Shown here one piece after another: positions 17,669 through 26,289 of a stretch of 64,000 nt of DNA. A program made the translations under genes and the position numbers. The first letter of the stretch is position 1; every line of letters starts with the position of its first letter. A model generated the notes under the pieces. That model worked only from the letters and a program-made list of their open reading frames with translations, did no database searches and had not been told where the DNA came from. The stretch is from Acidobacteriota bacterium (GTDB lineage: Bacteria; Acidobacteriota; Aminicenantia; Aminicenantales; Saccharicenantaceae), in assembly GCA_022711665.1 (NCBI GenBank), contig JAKLEN010000006.1, positions 1 through 64,000 of the forward strand, given 5' to 3'.

Positions 17669-18475
17669 CTAGAGCCTGCGGATGTTCATGCCGCCGCTGA
17701 CCTCGATCGCCGCCCCGGTCGAATAGCCGAAATCGCCCCGGGCCAGGGCGGCCACGGCCCGGCCGACGTCCCCGGGCGCGCCCCAGCGGCCCTGGGGGAC
17801 CAGGCCGCCGGCGATCAGCCGGTCGTACTTGTCCTTGACCCCGGCGGTCATGTCCGTGGCGATGACGCCCGGCCGGACCTCGTAGACGGCGATGCCCTTT
17901 GGCGCCAGGGCGTCGGCGAAGACGGTCGCCGTCATGCTCAAGGCGGCCTTGGAGACGCAGTACTCCGCCCGCGACGTCGACGAGACCGCGGCCGAGATCG
18001 AGGTGATGAAGACGATGGCCGGGCCGGGCCTGCTGCGGCGCGGCTTCTGGGCGGCCATCCGCCGGGCCGCGTTCTGGGTCAGGAAGAACGGCCCCCGGGC
18101 GTTGACGGCCAGGAGCCGGTCGTAGCTTTCGGGCGAGGTCTCCAGGACGTCGACGCGCTTGAGCGGGGAGACGCCGGCGTTGTTGACCAGGAGGTCGATC
18201 CGGCCGCAGACGCCGACGGCCGCGTCGAGCAGACGGTCGTGGTCGTCGATTCGGGAGATGTCGCCGGCGACGGGCAGGAAGCGGCCGCCGAGCTCCTCGA
18301 CCCGGGCCTTGACCTCGAAGAGCCCGGCCTTGCGGTTGCCGGGCTCGAAGACGAGGTCGATGCCGACGACGTCGAAGCCTTCGCGGACCAGGGCCAGGAC
18401 GATGCCCCGGCCGATGCCCCGGCCGGCCCCGGTGACGACGGCCGCCGGCGCGGACAAGCGCTGTGTCTTTGGCAC
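17669..18475 (-). CDS. SDR family NAD(P)-dependent oxidoreductase
   Basis: 268 residues from a GTG at 18475 with GGAGGA eight bases upstream. Classical short-chain dehydrogenase: cofactor motif TGAGRGIGRG near residue 16, NNAG near 94, catalytic Ser plus Y-x3-K in AEYCVSKAA, and a PG motif in VRPGVIATDM. An acidic residue after the second strand (GIDLVF) favours NAD over NADP. It is last in a five-gene operon with two flavoenzymes and a sugar-isomerase-like protein, so it probably oxidises or reduces a carbonyl/alcohol intermediate of that pathway. Confidence 0.92.
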   Translation of the reverse strand: MPKTQRLSAPAAVVTGAGRGIGRGIVLALVREGFDVVGIDLVFEPGNRKAGLFEVKARVEELGGRFLPVAGDISRIDDHDRLLDAAVGVCGRIDLLVNNAGVSPLKRVDVLETSPESYDRLLAVNARGPFFLTQNAARRMAAQKPRRSRPGPAIVFITSISAAVSSTSRAEYCVSKAALSMTATVFADALAPKGIAVYEVRPGVIATDMTAGVKDKYDRLIAGGLVPQGRWGAPGDVGRAVAALARGDFGYSTGAAIEVSGGMNIRRL

Positions 18476-18477
18476 GA

Positions 18478-20493
18478 TCAATCCTCCTCGACGACGATCC
18501 GCCCGGCCCGGTAGTCGGCCCAGACGGATTCGAACCAGTCCTCCGGCCGCGGCACGGGGCGGACGGGGACCCATTCTTTGACGACGCGGCCGCGGCCGTC
18601 CAGCCGGACCTCCAGGATGCGCTCGGAGACGGGATCTTCCGGCCCGGCCAGGGAAAAGGCCCAGCGCCGGCCCAGGAGCGGATGCGGCGGCCGGCCGTCC
18701 GGGTCGGGCACGAGGAAGGAGCCGCGGCTCTTCCCGCCCCGGGCTAGGTATTCGGCGATGGCCTCGAGATAGACGGCGTGGGTCAGGGCCAGGTCCAGGG
18801 CCTCGAAGCCGCGGGCCAGGTCCCGGGCCGAGGCCAGGCGCAGGCCACGCCCGGCCCGCAGCCAGAGCGCCCGGGCCCGGTCCTTCGCGGCGCGAACCTC
18901 CTCCGGGTCCCGCAGGATGGCGCCGCAGGCCGACATCCGGCTCCGCACTTCGGCCAGGCAGGCTTCGGGCGTCAGGGCCGGGCCGGACCCGGGGCCGAGC
19001 CAGAGGCCGGCCTGCCGCCATTTCTTCAAGACGGCCGGCGCCGCGGCCCGGGCGAAGTCGCGCTCGGCCGCCGGCCGGCCGGCGCGGCGGCGGGCGATGA
19101 AGAGCGCCGCCCGGCCGCTCCCGACCTGGCCGGCGTTGAGGGCCGAGCCGCCCGGCCGGGTGACGCCGTGCGTGCCGCAGAGCTCTCCGACGGGAAAGAG
19201 GCCCCTGACGTTCGACTCCCACCAGATCGAGCCCCGGAAGCCGCCGTTGTTGTGCTGGGCGCAGACGGCGATCTCCAGGGGCTCGCGGCGCAGGTCGATG
19301 CCGTGGGCTTTGTAGAGGGCGACGGCCGGCGGATTCATCCGCTCCAGCCGGGCGATGGGCGTCGGCAGGAGGGCCCCGGACCTGTCGAGATAATCCCGGG
19401 CCTCGGGCGCCAGCAATTCGGGACGGAAGGGCTCGAGCCGGCCGCCGCCGTCGGGGTCGGTCCGGAAATCGAGGAAGACGCGGCGGCCCCTGACCACCGT
19501 CTCTTCGTGGACCAGGACGTCGATGAGCGACGAGCCGCCGGCCGCCTTGCGGGCGTCGAACGGCCATTGGTAGCCCTTGAGGAAGACGGCCGTGGCCAGC
19601 GATCCCATGTCGGGAAAATAGCCGGCCAGGAACTCCCGCTTGTCCCCGCCGGCCGCATCGGTCGAGACGTAGCGGGGCACGGCCTGCTGGTAGGTGCCGG
19701 AGACGTTCCAGCGGAACTTGACCGAGGCCAGGCCGAACTGGGACTCGGTCAGGTTGTGGGCCGCCGCCCCGGCCTCGAACAGGAGTCCGTGCGACCCGGC
19801 CTGGCTCTCGGGATAGACCGAGTGCCCGTACATCCCGCCCGGCCCGCCCGTGGCCGCGACGACGTTCACGGCGTTGAAAAGGGTGAAGCCGCGGTCCGGT
19901 CCGCCAGCCCGCTTGGCGTCGAGCGCCAGGGCGCCGATCGTCCGCCGCGAGGCGCCGCGGCCGGCGGTCAGGACGGCGATGGCCGCGTGGCCGTCGAAGA
20001 CGCGGATGCGGCGGCGCCGGACCTCCGCGGCCAGGGCCTCGAACATGAGGCGCGACGTCAGCGGGCCGGCCGAGGTGGCCCGCTGGCGCGGGTCGTGGTC
20101 GGTCTTGTAGCCGACGTAGGCGCCGTAGCGGTCGAAGGGGAAGGGGACGCCCAGGGCGACGAGGCGGAAGAAGGCCTCGAGCGAGCCCTGGGCCTCGGCC
20201 AGGGCGATGTCGCCGTGCATGGACCCGCCGGCGGCCAGGTCGCGGGCCATGGCCGCGGCCGAATCGGGCGTGTCGCCGGCCAGCGAGAGCTTGTAATAGG
20301 TCTGCTTGTCGGAGCCGGATTCGGCCGAGGCCCCGGCCCCGAGCCGCTCGGTCAGGACGGCGACGTCGGTCTGGCCCAGCTCGTGGAGCCGGACTGCGGC
20401 GTTGAGCCCGGCCGCGCCGCTGCCGATGACGAGGGTGTTCAGCGAATGGACGGGCAGGCTCAGCCCGCCGATCCGGACCCGGCCGCTCGTCAT
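18478..20493 (-). CDS. FAD-dependent oxidoreductase, fumarate reductase/succinate dehydrogenase flavoprotein type
   Basis: 671 residues. The FAD-binding motif VIGSGAAGLNAA is at ~23-34, followed by the glutamate-terminated second strand (VAVLTERLGAG) and the family SGSDKQ and AAGGSMHGD stretches. A late GELCGTHGVTRPGGSALNAGQVGSG segment closes the FAD site as in the flavoprotein subunits of this family. The C-terminal ~170 residues are helical. The substrate is not predictable: neither a fumarate reductase iron-sulfur subunit nor a cytochrome is adjacent. The start codon overlaps the stop of the preceding gene (ATGA), and the SDR gene follows after two bases. Confidence 0.85.
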   Translation of the reverse strand: MTSGRVRIGGLSLPVHSLNTLVIGSGAAGLNAAVRLHELGQTDVAVLTERLGAGASAESGSDKQTYYKLSLAGDTPDSAAAMARDLAAGGSMHGDIALAEAQGSLEAFFRLVALGVPFPFDRYGAYVGYKTDHDPRQRATSAGPLTSRLMFEALAAEVRRRRIRVFDGHAAIAVLTAGRGASRRTIGALALDAKRAGGPDRGFTLFNAVNVVAATGGPGGMYGHSVYPESQAGSHGLLFEAGAAAHNLTESQFGLASVKFRWNVSGTYQQAVPRYVSTDAAGGDKREFLAGYFPDMGSLATAVFLKGYQWPFDARKAAGGSSLIDVLVHEETVVRGRRVFLDFRTDPDGGGRLEPFRPELLAPEARDYLDRSGALLPTPIARLERMNPPAVALYKAHGIDLRREPLEIAVCAQHNNGGFRGSIWWESNVRGLFPVGELCGTHGVTRPGGSALNAGQVGSGRAALFIARRRAGRPAAERDFARAAAPAVLKKWRQAGLWLGPGSGPALTPEACLAEVRSRMSACGAILRDPEEVRAAKDRARALWLRAGRGLRLASARDLARGFEALDLALTHAVYLEAIAEYLARGGKSRGSFLVPDPDGRPPHPLLGRRWAFSLAGPEDPVSERILEVRLDGRGRVVKEWVPVRPVPRPEDWFESVWADYRAGRIVVEED

Positions 20494-21515
20494 CGGACCC
20501 GCAGCCCTTCCCGGGCGGCGACGGCCAGGGCCGCGAATGCCGCAAGGAAGATGAGGCCGAAAACGATCCAGGCGTCGGAGGCCAGGAAGAACACGGTCAT
20601 GACGGCGATGATGATGAAGCCGAGATAGGCCCACCAGCGCCTCGGGAAGTAGAGGAAGCCGACGATCGTCAGGGCCAGGGCCGCGAAGCCGGCCAGCGCC
20701 GCCCGGGCGTCGGAGGTCTGGGCCAGGATCAGGGCCGCGTAGGCCGCCGGCAGGAGCAGCCAGAAGCGCCGCCGCTTCCGCGTCGCGATCAGGAAGGCGG
20801 CGCCGAGCGCGGCCGCGGCGAATCCCGCGGTCGCCAGCAGCCGCAGCCAGCCGGGCGGCCCGGGCCGGCCCTCGGCCAGGCGCTTGATCTCGGTCATCAT
20901 GCGCTTTTCCATGATGAAATGGGCCGGGTCGACGAACCAGAAGCCGATCAGTCGTCCGGGGACGCCGGGCAGCGGCTCGGACCGGGTCCGGATCAGGAAC
21001 CGCGTCCCGCCGTCGCCGTAGGGCTCGAGGGCGAAGGTGCCCCAGTTCCGCAGGGTCAGGGCCTGGTCCGGGGCGACGAACGAGACCTTCCAGCCGTTGG
21101 AGCCCGACTCATCCTTCCGCCGGCCGAAGAGATATCCCGGCTTGACGTTGCGGACGAAGTCCTTGGCCCTGCGTCCCTGCCACTCCGGCTTGATGGCGTA
21201 GGTGTTGTGTATATCGGCCAGGAACATGTTCTCGAGCCAGCTGTAGCTGTAGAACCCGGCCCGGTCCTGGCCGATCTGGATGAGCCAGGGCCAGACCTTG
21301 TCGGGAGTCGCCGCGATGGTGACGGCCCGGGTCCCCGTGACGACGCCGCCGATCCAGGCGTCGTCGCCGGTGAGCGGCCGGGTCCGGTCCCGTTCGGCCG
21401 CTCCCCAGAACGGGAACCAGGGCCGAAGGAGGAGCGTGTAGACGGTGACGGCGGCCAGGATGATCAGGAACGCGGCCGTCGTCCCGGCCAGCCACCTCCA
21501 TTCGGCCTTGTTCAT
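20490..21515 (-). CDS. Membrane protein with START/SRPBCC-like domain
   Basis: 341 residues. One N-terminal membrane helix (~9-31) is followed by a soluble ~190-residue domain that looks like the SRPBCC/START-type ligand-binding fold (AVTIAATPDKVWPWLIQIGQ at its start is typical), then four to five C-terminal membrane helices (~236-335). SRPBCC domains bind hydrophobic small molecules, so it may hold or present a lipid-like substrate to the flavoenzymes encoded on both sides. It is coupled by ATGA overlaps at both ends, so its stoichiometry is likely tied to theirs. The ligand is unknown. Confidence 0.78.
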   Translation of the reverse strand: MNKAEWRWLAGTTAAFLIILAAVTVYTLLLRPWFPFWGAAERDRTRPLTGDDAWIGGVVTGTRAVTIAATPDKVWPWLIQIGQDRAGFYSYSWLENMFLADIHNTYAIKPEWQGRRAKDFVRNVKPGYLFGRRKDESGSNGWKVSFVAPDQALTLRNWGTFALEPYGDGGTRFLIRTRSEPLPGVPGRLIGFWFVDPAHFIMEKRMMTEIKRLAEGRPGPPGWLRLLATAGFAAAALGAAFLIATRKRRRFWLLLPAAYAALILAQTSDARAALAGFAALALTIVGFLYFPRRWWAYLGFIIIAVMTVFFLASDAWIVFGLIFLAAFAALAVAAREGLRVR

Positions 21516-22852
21516 TCTTTCCTCCCCGGGCGAATGGCGCTCTTGAAGGCCGGGTCCCGGACGACGCAACCGACCCGCTCCTGGCGGCGCAGGAGATAGG
21601 AGCAGAGCGAACAGGTCGTGCAGACTTTGTCCGGCGCAAGGCGGCCTTCGTCGATCAGGTCGGCGGCGAAGTCTGGATAGGCCAGCGCGCCGCGGCCGAG
21701 GGCGAAGGCGGCGCTCCGGCCTGAAGTGACCGCGGCCGCCGCGACCCCCGGCCCGTAGGCGCGGAGCCACGTCAGGCCGGCGCCGATGACGGCCAGGTCC
21801 GGCACGGCGCCGCCGATCTCCGCCGCCGCGGCCAGGTGCCGGGCCACGCCTTCGAGGGGATGCTCCGGCGGGACCGCGCCGCCGGGCGCCGGCCGGTCGA
21901 ACGGCCGGCCGACGTACGGCTTCCAGGCCGGGATGCCCAGGGACAGGGCCATGAAGCGGACCCCGGCCCGGCCGAGGAGGGCCGCCAGGGCCTTCGGCTC
22001 GGCCAGGTCGAGGCGCTCGGGCTGGTCCGGGTCCATGCCGAAGCCGAAGGGGAAGGGGACCGCGTCGCTGGCCGAGAGCCGGCTGGTGACCAGGATCCCC
22101 GGCGCCTCCTCGCGGATGTGCCGGACGATCTCGAGCAGGAGACGGGTCCGGTTCTCGAAGGGTCCGCCATAGCGGCTGTCCTCGCGGCTGTGGGCGGCCA
22201 GCGTCTCCGAGACGAGGTAGCCGTGGCAGGCCTTGACGTCGACGGCGTCGAAGCCGGCGGCCGCCGCCAGGTCGGCCGCTTCCACGAAGTCGTCCCGGAT
22301 CGCGGCCAGCTCGTCGTCGGAGACGAGCTCCGCGTCGGGGGGAAGCTCGTGGATGGGGTCGAGGTGCGGGTTGTGCTGGACGATGAGCGGCCGGGGCGTT
22401 CCCTCCGGCTTGGCGAAGCGGCCCGAGTGCGTCAGCTGCAGGACGAGCAGGGGATCGTGGCCGGCGCCGTGCGCCCGCCGGGCGACGGCCCGCATCTCCT
22501 CGACCAGCCGGGCGAAGCCGCCGAGAGAGCCCTCGGTCAGCATCAACTGGGCGGGATTGGACCGGCCGTCGGCCCGGACGGCCGTGGCCTCGCACCAGAT
22601 GAGGCCGGCCCCGCCGGCGGCCCAGCGGCGGTAGCGCCGCCGCGTCCACTCGGAGGGGGCGCCGGACGGCTCGGCGTCGGCGCCTTCCATCGGCAGGACC
22701 GCCAGGCGGTTGGCGATCTTCCGCCCGGCCAGCGGGGCCTTCTCCAGCAGGACCGAGACGTCCTCGCGCCAGGGGATATCGAGCCCCAGGCGCCCGGCCT
22801 CGGCGCGCAGGGCCTCGACCGAGCGGAAGCGGAATCTCTCGTGGTTGGCCAT
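21512..22852 (-). CDS. Old yellow enzyme-like NADH:flavin oxidoreductase with C-terminal Cys cluster
   Basis: 446 residues. The TIM-barrel of the NADH:flavin oxidoreductase (2,4-dienoyl-CoA reductase-like) family is clear: NRLAVLPMEG near 49, LQLTHSGR near 138, AADLAAAAGFDAVDVKACHGYL near 193, then the SRYGG and ENRTR loop. The C-terminus carries CTTCSLC and a further Cys ~12 residues on, resembling the 4Fe-4S ligand set of dienoyl-CoA reductases, but the second FAD/NAD domain of those enzymes is missing. Electrons may instead come from the FAD protein encoded two genes on. Likely reaction: ene or enone reduction. Confidence 0.88.
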   Translation of the reverse strand: MANHERFRFRSVEALRAEAGRLGLDIPWREDVSVLLEKAPLAGRKIANRLAVLPMEGADAEPSGAPSEWTRRRYRRWAAGGAGLIWCEATAVRADGRSNPAQLMLTEGSLGGFARLVEEMRAVARRAHGAGHDPLLVLQLTHSGRFAKPEGTPRPLIVQHNPHLDPIHELPPDAELVSDDELAAIRDDFVEAADLAAAAGFDAVDVKACHGYLVSETLAAHSREDSRYGGPFENRTRLLLEIVRHIREEAPGILVTSRLSASDAVPFPFGFGMDPDQPERLDLAEPKALAALLGRAGVRFMALSLGIPAWKPYVGRPFDRPAPGGAVPPEHPLEGVARHLAAAAEIGGAVPDLAVIGAGLTWLRAYGPGVAAAAVTSGRSAAFALGRGALAYPDFAADLIDEGRLAPDKVCTTCSLCSYLLRRQERVGCVVRDPAFKSAIRPGRKE

Positions 22853-22858
22853 CTGGGT

Positions 22859-23854
22859 TCACTCCCGTCCGCCGGCGACCAGGCGCCGGACGGCCTGGAT
22901 GTCCCGCCTGACCCGCGGCTCGCAGACCGCGGCCCAGCGCTCGCGGGGCAGGACGGCGAGCTTGCCGCCGTCCATCAGGGCCCGGGTGCGGACGGCCAGG
23001 GCCTGGAGCCGGACGAGCTCGGGCACCGATAGGTCCGGGAAGCCGGCCAGGAAGGCGGGGTCGTTGACGGGGATGGAGAAATCGCCGCCGTGGTCCTCGA
23101 CGGTCAACGTGATCTGCGGATGGACGGCGGCCAGGACCTCGACGATGGCCGCGAGGTCGATGACGCCCTTGCCGGCCTCGGCCGTGAACGAGACGAAGCC
23201 GTCCGGCCCGAGCGCCAGGCCGCCGTCCTTGATGTGGGTGGTCACGATCCACGGCAGGAGCCGGCGGGTGGCCAGCAGCGGGTCCTCGAGCAGGGTCAGG
23301 AGGTTCATGGTGTCGAGGCAGACGCCGAGGTACTCGCCGGGCGCGGCGCCGCACATCTCGAACAGGCGCAGCAGCTCGAACGAGGTGAACTCGAAGTGGG
23401 TCTCGATGGCCAGGATGACGCCGGCGTCCCGGAAGGCCGGCTTCTGCCGGCGCAGGGACTCGGCAGTCAGGCGGAGGAATTCCTCGGAGGACGGCCCGTT
23501 CTTGTCCCAGCGCATCAGCCCGCCCGAGCAGGACCTGACCGTCGCCGAACCGGCCCAGGCGGCCTGCTCGGCCGCCCGGCGGTTCGAGGCCTCGATGTCC
23601 TTGGGCCGGCCGGAGGCCAGGTCGAGGGGGATATGCTCTCCGCCGCCCCATTCGATGTAGAGGCGGTTCTCGTCGGCGTAGGCGCGGAGATCCTGGAGGA
23701 AGGCCCGGTCGAGGGCCGTGCCGGCGGGCACGTTGATATCGGAGAACTGGACGCCCTCGGCCCCGTTCAGGACCGCCCATTCGAGGATCTCGAAGGGCGT
23801 CAGGTCGAGGGGCTTCAGGCTGTAGCTGTCGACTCCGACCTTGAGTTTGCGCAT
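22859..23854 (-). CDS. Sugar phosphate isomerase/epimerase-like TIM-barrel protein
   Basis: 331 residues; first gene of the five-gene minus-strand operon. Xylose-isomerase-like AP endonuclease fold: VGVDSYSL at the start, EGVQFSDINV, AIETHFEFTS with a metal-ligand Glu, GVCLDTMN, THIKDG with the His-x-Lys-Asp site, and TVEDHGGDF. These keep the metal-binding Glu/Asp/His pattern of the family, which isomerises, epimerises or dehydrates sugars and cyclitols. No export signal. The partner genes are oxidoreductases, so a sugar- or cyclitol-derived substrate may pass through them, but the pathway is not known. Confidence 0.88.
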   Translation of the reverse strand: MRKLKVGVDSYSLKPLDLTPFEILEWAVLNGAEGVQFSDINVPAGTALDRAFLQDLRAYADENRLYIEWGGGEHIPLDLASGRPKDIEASNRRAAEQAAWAGSATVRSCSGGLMRWDKNGPSSEEFLRLTAESLRRQKPAFRDAGVILAIETHFEFTSFELLRLFEMCGAAPGEYLGVCLDTMNLLTLLEDPLLATRRLLPWIVTTHIKDGGLALGPDGFVSFTAEAGKGVIDLAAIVEVLAAVHPQITLTVEDHGGDFSIPVNDPAFLAGFPDLSVPELVRLQALAVRTRALMDGGKLAVLPRERWAAVCEPRVRRDIQAVRRLVAGGRE

Positions 23855-23922
23855 GGCCCGGTCCGGCGGCCCCATTTTAGCAGTTTTCGGGCCGCCTTGA
23901 ACAGACGGGCGGGCCGGCGGGC

Positions 23923-23951
23923 TTGAAATGGCCGGGGCCTTGGGATATCCT
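23923..23951 (+). promoter_or_regulatory. Sigma-70-type promoter with the start codon at the transcription start
   Basis: TTGAAA (23923-23928), 17-base spacer, TATCCT (23946-23951). The ATG of the outer-membrane protein gene begins at 23960, nine bases after the -10, leaving no room for a ribosome binding site. A leaderless mRNA is expected. Confidence 0.6.
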
Positions 23952-23959
23952 AGCGCCCG

Positions 23960-24670
23960 ATGAAAAAGGTCTTGGCGGTCCTCGCCCTGGCCGCCGGGCT
24001 CGTCCCGCGCCCGGCCCTGGCCCAATCCTCCATCGTCAGCCAGATCGCGGGCGACAAGGCGGCCAGCGAAAAGTTCTACTTCAGCCTGAAGCTCGGCCTC
24101 AACGTCTCCTACCTGACGGGGGCTGAGGCCGGGACCGAGCGCAGCGGCGGCTTCAACGTCGGGCTTTCGGCCTTTATTCGGCTCAGCGGCCGGTGGTCTC
24201 TCGCTCCCGAGATCACGCCCTTCTCCCGCAAGGGCCTGTCCGGCATCCCCTTCACGGCGACCGGCGACCCGGCGCTCGACGCCGCGTTCGCCGACCCGGC
24301 CGCGTCGTCGCTGGACCTCCGATACACGGACGTCCCGGTCCTGGTCAAGTACCGCCGGGGCCGCTTCCACCTCGGGGCGGGGCCGGTCGTGAGCTTTCTC
24401 TCCGGGGCCTCGGAACGGTTCCGGGCCGACCTGGACGACGGAGAGGACCTGAGGTACAAGCGCGACGTCTCGGACCGGTTCCGGAAGACGGACGTGGGCC
24501 TGGCCTGCGAGGCGTCCTGGACGATCACCCGGCCGCGGGGCGGGACGGGGCTCGTCCTTCACGTCCGCTACATGGCCGGGCTGATCAACGTCCTCCGGGC
24601 GGGGGAGCCCGGCGGGCCGCTCCGGAATTCCGTCATCCAGGCTTATCTGAGCTTTCCGTTCATCCGTTAG
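23960..24670 (+). CDS. Outer-membrane beta-barrel protein (PorT-like)
   Basis: 236 residues with a signal peptide cleaved after PALAQ. The mature part is a series of amphipathic strands typical of small 8- to 10-strand barrels (KFYFSLKLGLNVSYL, GGFNVGLSAFIRL, RWSLAPEITPFS) and ends in an aromatic-terminated strand (LSFPFIR), as needed for BAM insertion. No specific substrate can be inferred. It lies upstream of the corrinoid protein gene but the 43-base gap and different role do not prove an operon. Probably translated from a leaderless mRNA. Confidence 0.82.
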   Translation: MKKVLAVLALAAGLVPRPALAQSSIVSQIAGDKAASEKFYFSLKLGLNVSYLTGAEAGTERSGGFNVGLSAFIRLSGRWSLAPEITPFSRKGLSGIPFTATGDPALDAAFADPAASSLDLRYTDVPVLVKYRRGRFHLGAGPVVSFLSGASERFRADLDDGEDLRYKRDVSDRFRKTDVGLACEASWTITRPRGGTGLVLHVRYMAGLINVLRAGEPGGPLRNSVIQAYLSFPFIR

Positions 24671-24713
24671 GTCGGGCCCGCGGGGCCGGCCATCATTCGC
24701 CAGGAGAGTCGAG

Positions 24714-25337
24714 ATGCTGACAGAGATGCAGGAAGCCCTCATCGCCGGGAAGAAAGCCGAGGTCGAGGCGCTCGTCGACCGGGCCCTGGCCGCCGGCACG
24801 CCGGCCGGGACCATCCTCAACGAGGGCCTGATCCCGGGCATGGAACGCCTGGGCGTCCAGTTCAAGAACAACGAAGTCTTCATCCCCGAGGTCCTCGTCG
24901 CCGCCCGGGCCATGAACGCCGGGCTGGCCAAGCTCGAGCCGCACCTGGCCCGGGCCGGGGTCAAGCCCCGCGGCGTCGTCGTCATCGGCACGGTCAAGGG
25001 CGATCTGCACGACATCGGCAAGAACCTGGTGGCCATGATGCTCCGCGGCAACGGCTACAAGATCGTCGATCTCGGCGTCGACGTGGCCCCCGAAAAGTAC
25101 ATCGAAGCGGCCAAGGCGAACGGCGCCGGGGCCATCGCCCTGTCGGCCCTGTTGACCACGACCATGGTCCAGATGAAGGCCGTGGTCGAGGCCGTCGAGA
25201 AGGACGGGCTGGGGATCCCGGTGGTCATCGGCGGGGCGCCCGTCACCCGCGACTACGCCGACAGGATCAAGGCCCGCGGCTACGCTCCCGACGCCGCCTC
25301 GGCGGTCGAGGAGATCGGCCGGCTCATCACCGCCTGA
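24714..25337 (+). CDS. Corrinoid (cobalamin-binding) methyl-carrier protein
   Basis: 207 residues. An N-terminal four-helix cap (~1-85) is followed by a B12-binding Rossmann domain with the hallmark D-x-H-x2-G motif in KGDLHDIGKN, where His ligates cobalt, then SALLTTTM and VVIGGAPVT. This is the size and layout of MtaC/MtbC-type corrinoid proteins, which carry a methyl group between a substrate-specific methyltransferase and a MtaA/UroD-like or tetrahydrofolate methyltransferase. No methyltransferase is adjacent, but two UroD-family proteins lie in this window (37804-38943, 46157-47188). AGGAGA precedes the ATG. Confidence 0.93.
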   Translation: MLTEMQEALIAGKKAEVEALVDRALAAGTPAGTILNEGLIPGMERLGVQFKNNEVFIPEVLVAARAMNAGLAKLEPHLARAGVKPRGVVVIGTVKGDLHDIGKNLVAMMLRGNGYKIVDLGVDVAPEKYIEAAKANGAGAIALSALLTTTMVQMKAVVEAVEKDGLGIPVVIGGAPVTRDYADRIKARGYAPDAASAVEEIGRLITA

Positions 25338-25424
25338 AACCGACCCGGCGGCTGAACGGTCGGTCGAACGATGCGGCCCGGCCGGGTCATGGGACTTAGG
25401 GCCTCCCGGCCCGAGGAGGTTGAG

Positions 25425-26282
25425 ATGACCCGGAAGAGCAGCTGCCTTCTCGCGATCCTGGCGATCCTGGCAACGGCGGCATCGGCCGTGCCCGCGCTCC
25501 CCAAAGACAAAGACGAGGCCGGGGCGATCGACAGCGCCTGGGCCTCCGCCCCGCTCAAGATCGACGGCCTCGGCCAGGATTGGCAGGGCGTTCCGTTCCT
25601 TTCCGACAAGGGTTCGAAGGCCGAGTACGCGCTCCGGAACGACGGCCGGAACCTCTATGTCATCTTCCTGTTCAAGACCCCCGAGGCGGCATCAACGATC
25701 GAAGCCACGGGCCTTAAGGTCTTCTTTTGCGTCGAGGGCAGGAAGAGCAAGGACCGCGGCGTCCATTTCCTGAAGAAACGCCTGACGGCCGACGCCCTGA
25801 TCGGGCAACTGGAGAAGCAGGGGGAGGCCTTGACCGATGCCCGCAAGGCGGAGATCCGGCAGAAGAAGGAATATGAGATGTTCGAGGCCGAGGTCATCAA
25901 CAAGAAGAAGGCCCCGGCATCTATCGACCCGGCCGTGGCGACCGATCCGCCAGCTTTCGGCGCGCGGTCCCGGACCGGGGAGACCATCTATGAGTTCCGC
26001 GTCCCCCTCAGCCGGACGAACCAGCCCGGCGGCCTCGGGGCGGAGCCCGGCCAGACCCTCAAGCTCGGCTTCGACTGGGGCGGCCTGACCAGCGAGATGA
26101 AGCGGGCCATCATGGGCTTGGGCGGCGGCCGGCCGGCGGCGGCCCCCAGCCTGTCCGGTTCGGTGTCGGCCGAACGCGACGACCAGGCCAGGGAATTCGG
26201 CGCCGTCCTGTCTCACGATCCGGCGATGAGGCAGCACGCCTTCTGGATCGACGTCAGGCTGGCCGCCGCTCCGGCGAAATAG
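25425..26282 (+). CDS. Secreted protein with CBM9/DOMON-like domain
   Basis: 285 residues from the ATG at 25425, preceded by GAGGAGGT; an in-frame start at 25371 would lengthen the N-terminus without a signal. The signal peptide ends near ASAVPA. The mature part starts with APLKIDGLGQDWQGVPF and NLYVIFLFKT, which resembles the opening of family 9 carbohydrate-binding/DOMON-like domains often found in Acidobacteriota. A helical, Lys-rich insert (~115-165) interrupts it. Ligand unknown. It is convergent with the EamA transporter gene. Confidence 0.72.
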   Translation: MTRKSSCLLAILAILATAASAVPALPKDKDEAGAIDSAWASAPLKIDGLGQDWQGVPFLSDKGSKAEYALRNDGRNLYVIFLFKTPEAASTIEATGLKVFFCVEGRKSKDRGVHFLKKRLTADALIGQLEKQGEALTDARKAEIRQKKEYEMFEAEVINKKKAPASIDPAVATDPPAFGARSRTGETIYEFRVPLSRTNQPGGLGAEPGQTLKLGFDWGGLTSEMKRAIMGLGGGRPAAAPSLSGSVSAERDDQAREFGAVLSHDPAMRQHAFWIDVRLAAAPAK

Positions 26283-26289
26283 CCGCCGC

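Noticed and set aside
17669..20545. Apparent fusion of the SDR gene with a long upstream protein
   Set aside because: The upstream part is an out-of-frame reading of the flavoprotein gene. A GTG with a good ribosome binding site marks the real SDR start at 18475.
20490..23780. One giant protein joining the START-like and OYE-like genes
   Set aside because: The long frame crosses the OYE-like gene out of frame; ATGA overlaps and separate domain sets show distinct genes.
22859..25051. Apparent long N-terminal extension of the isomerase-like protein
   Set aside because: The extension reads antisense through the outer-membrane and corrinoid genes; the real start is the ATG at 23854.
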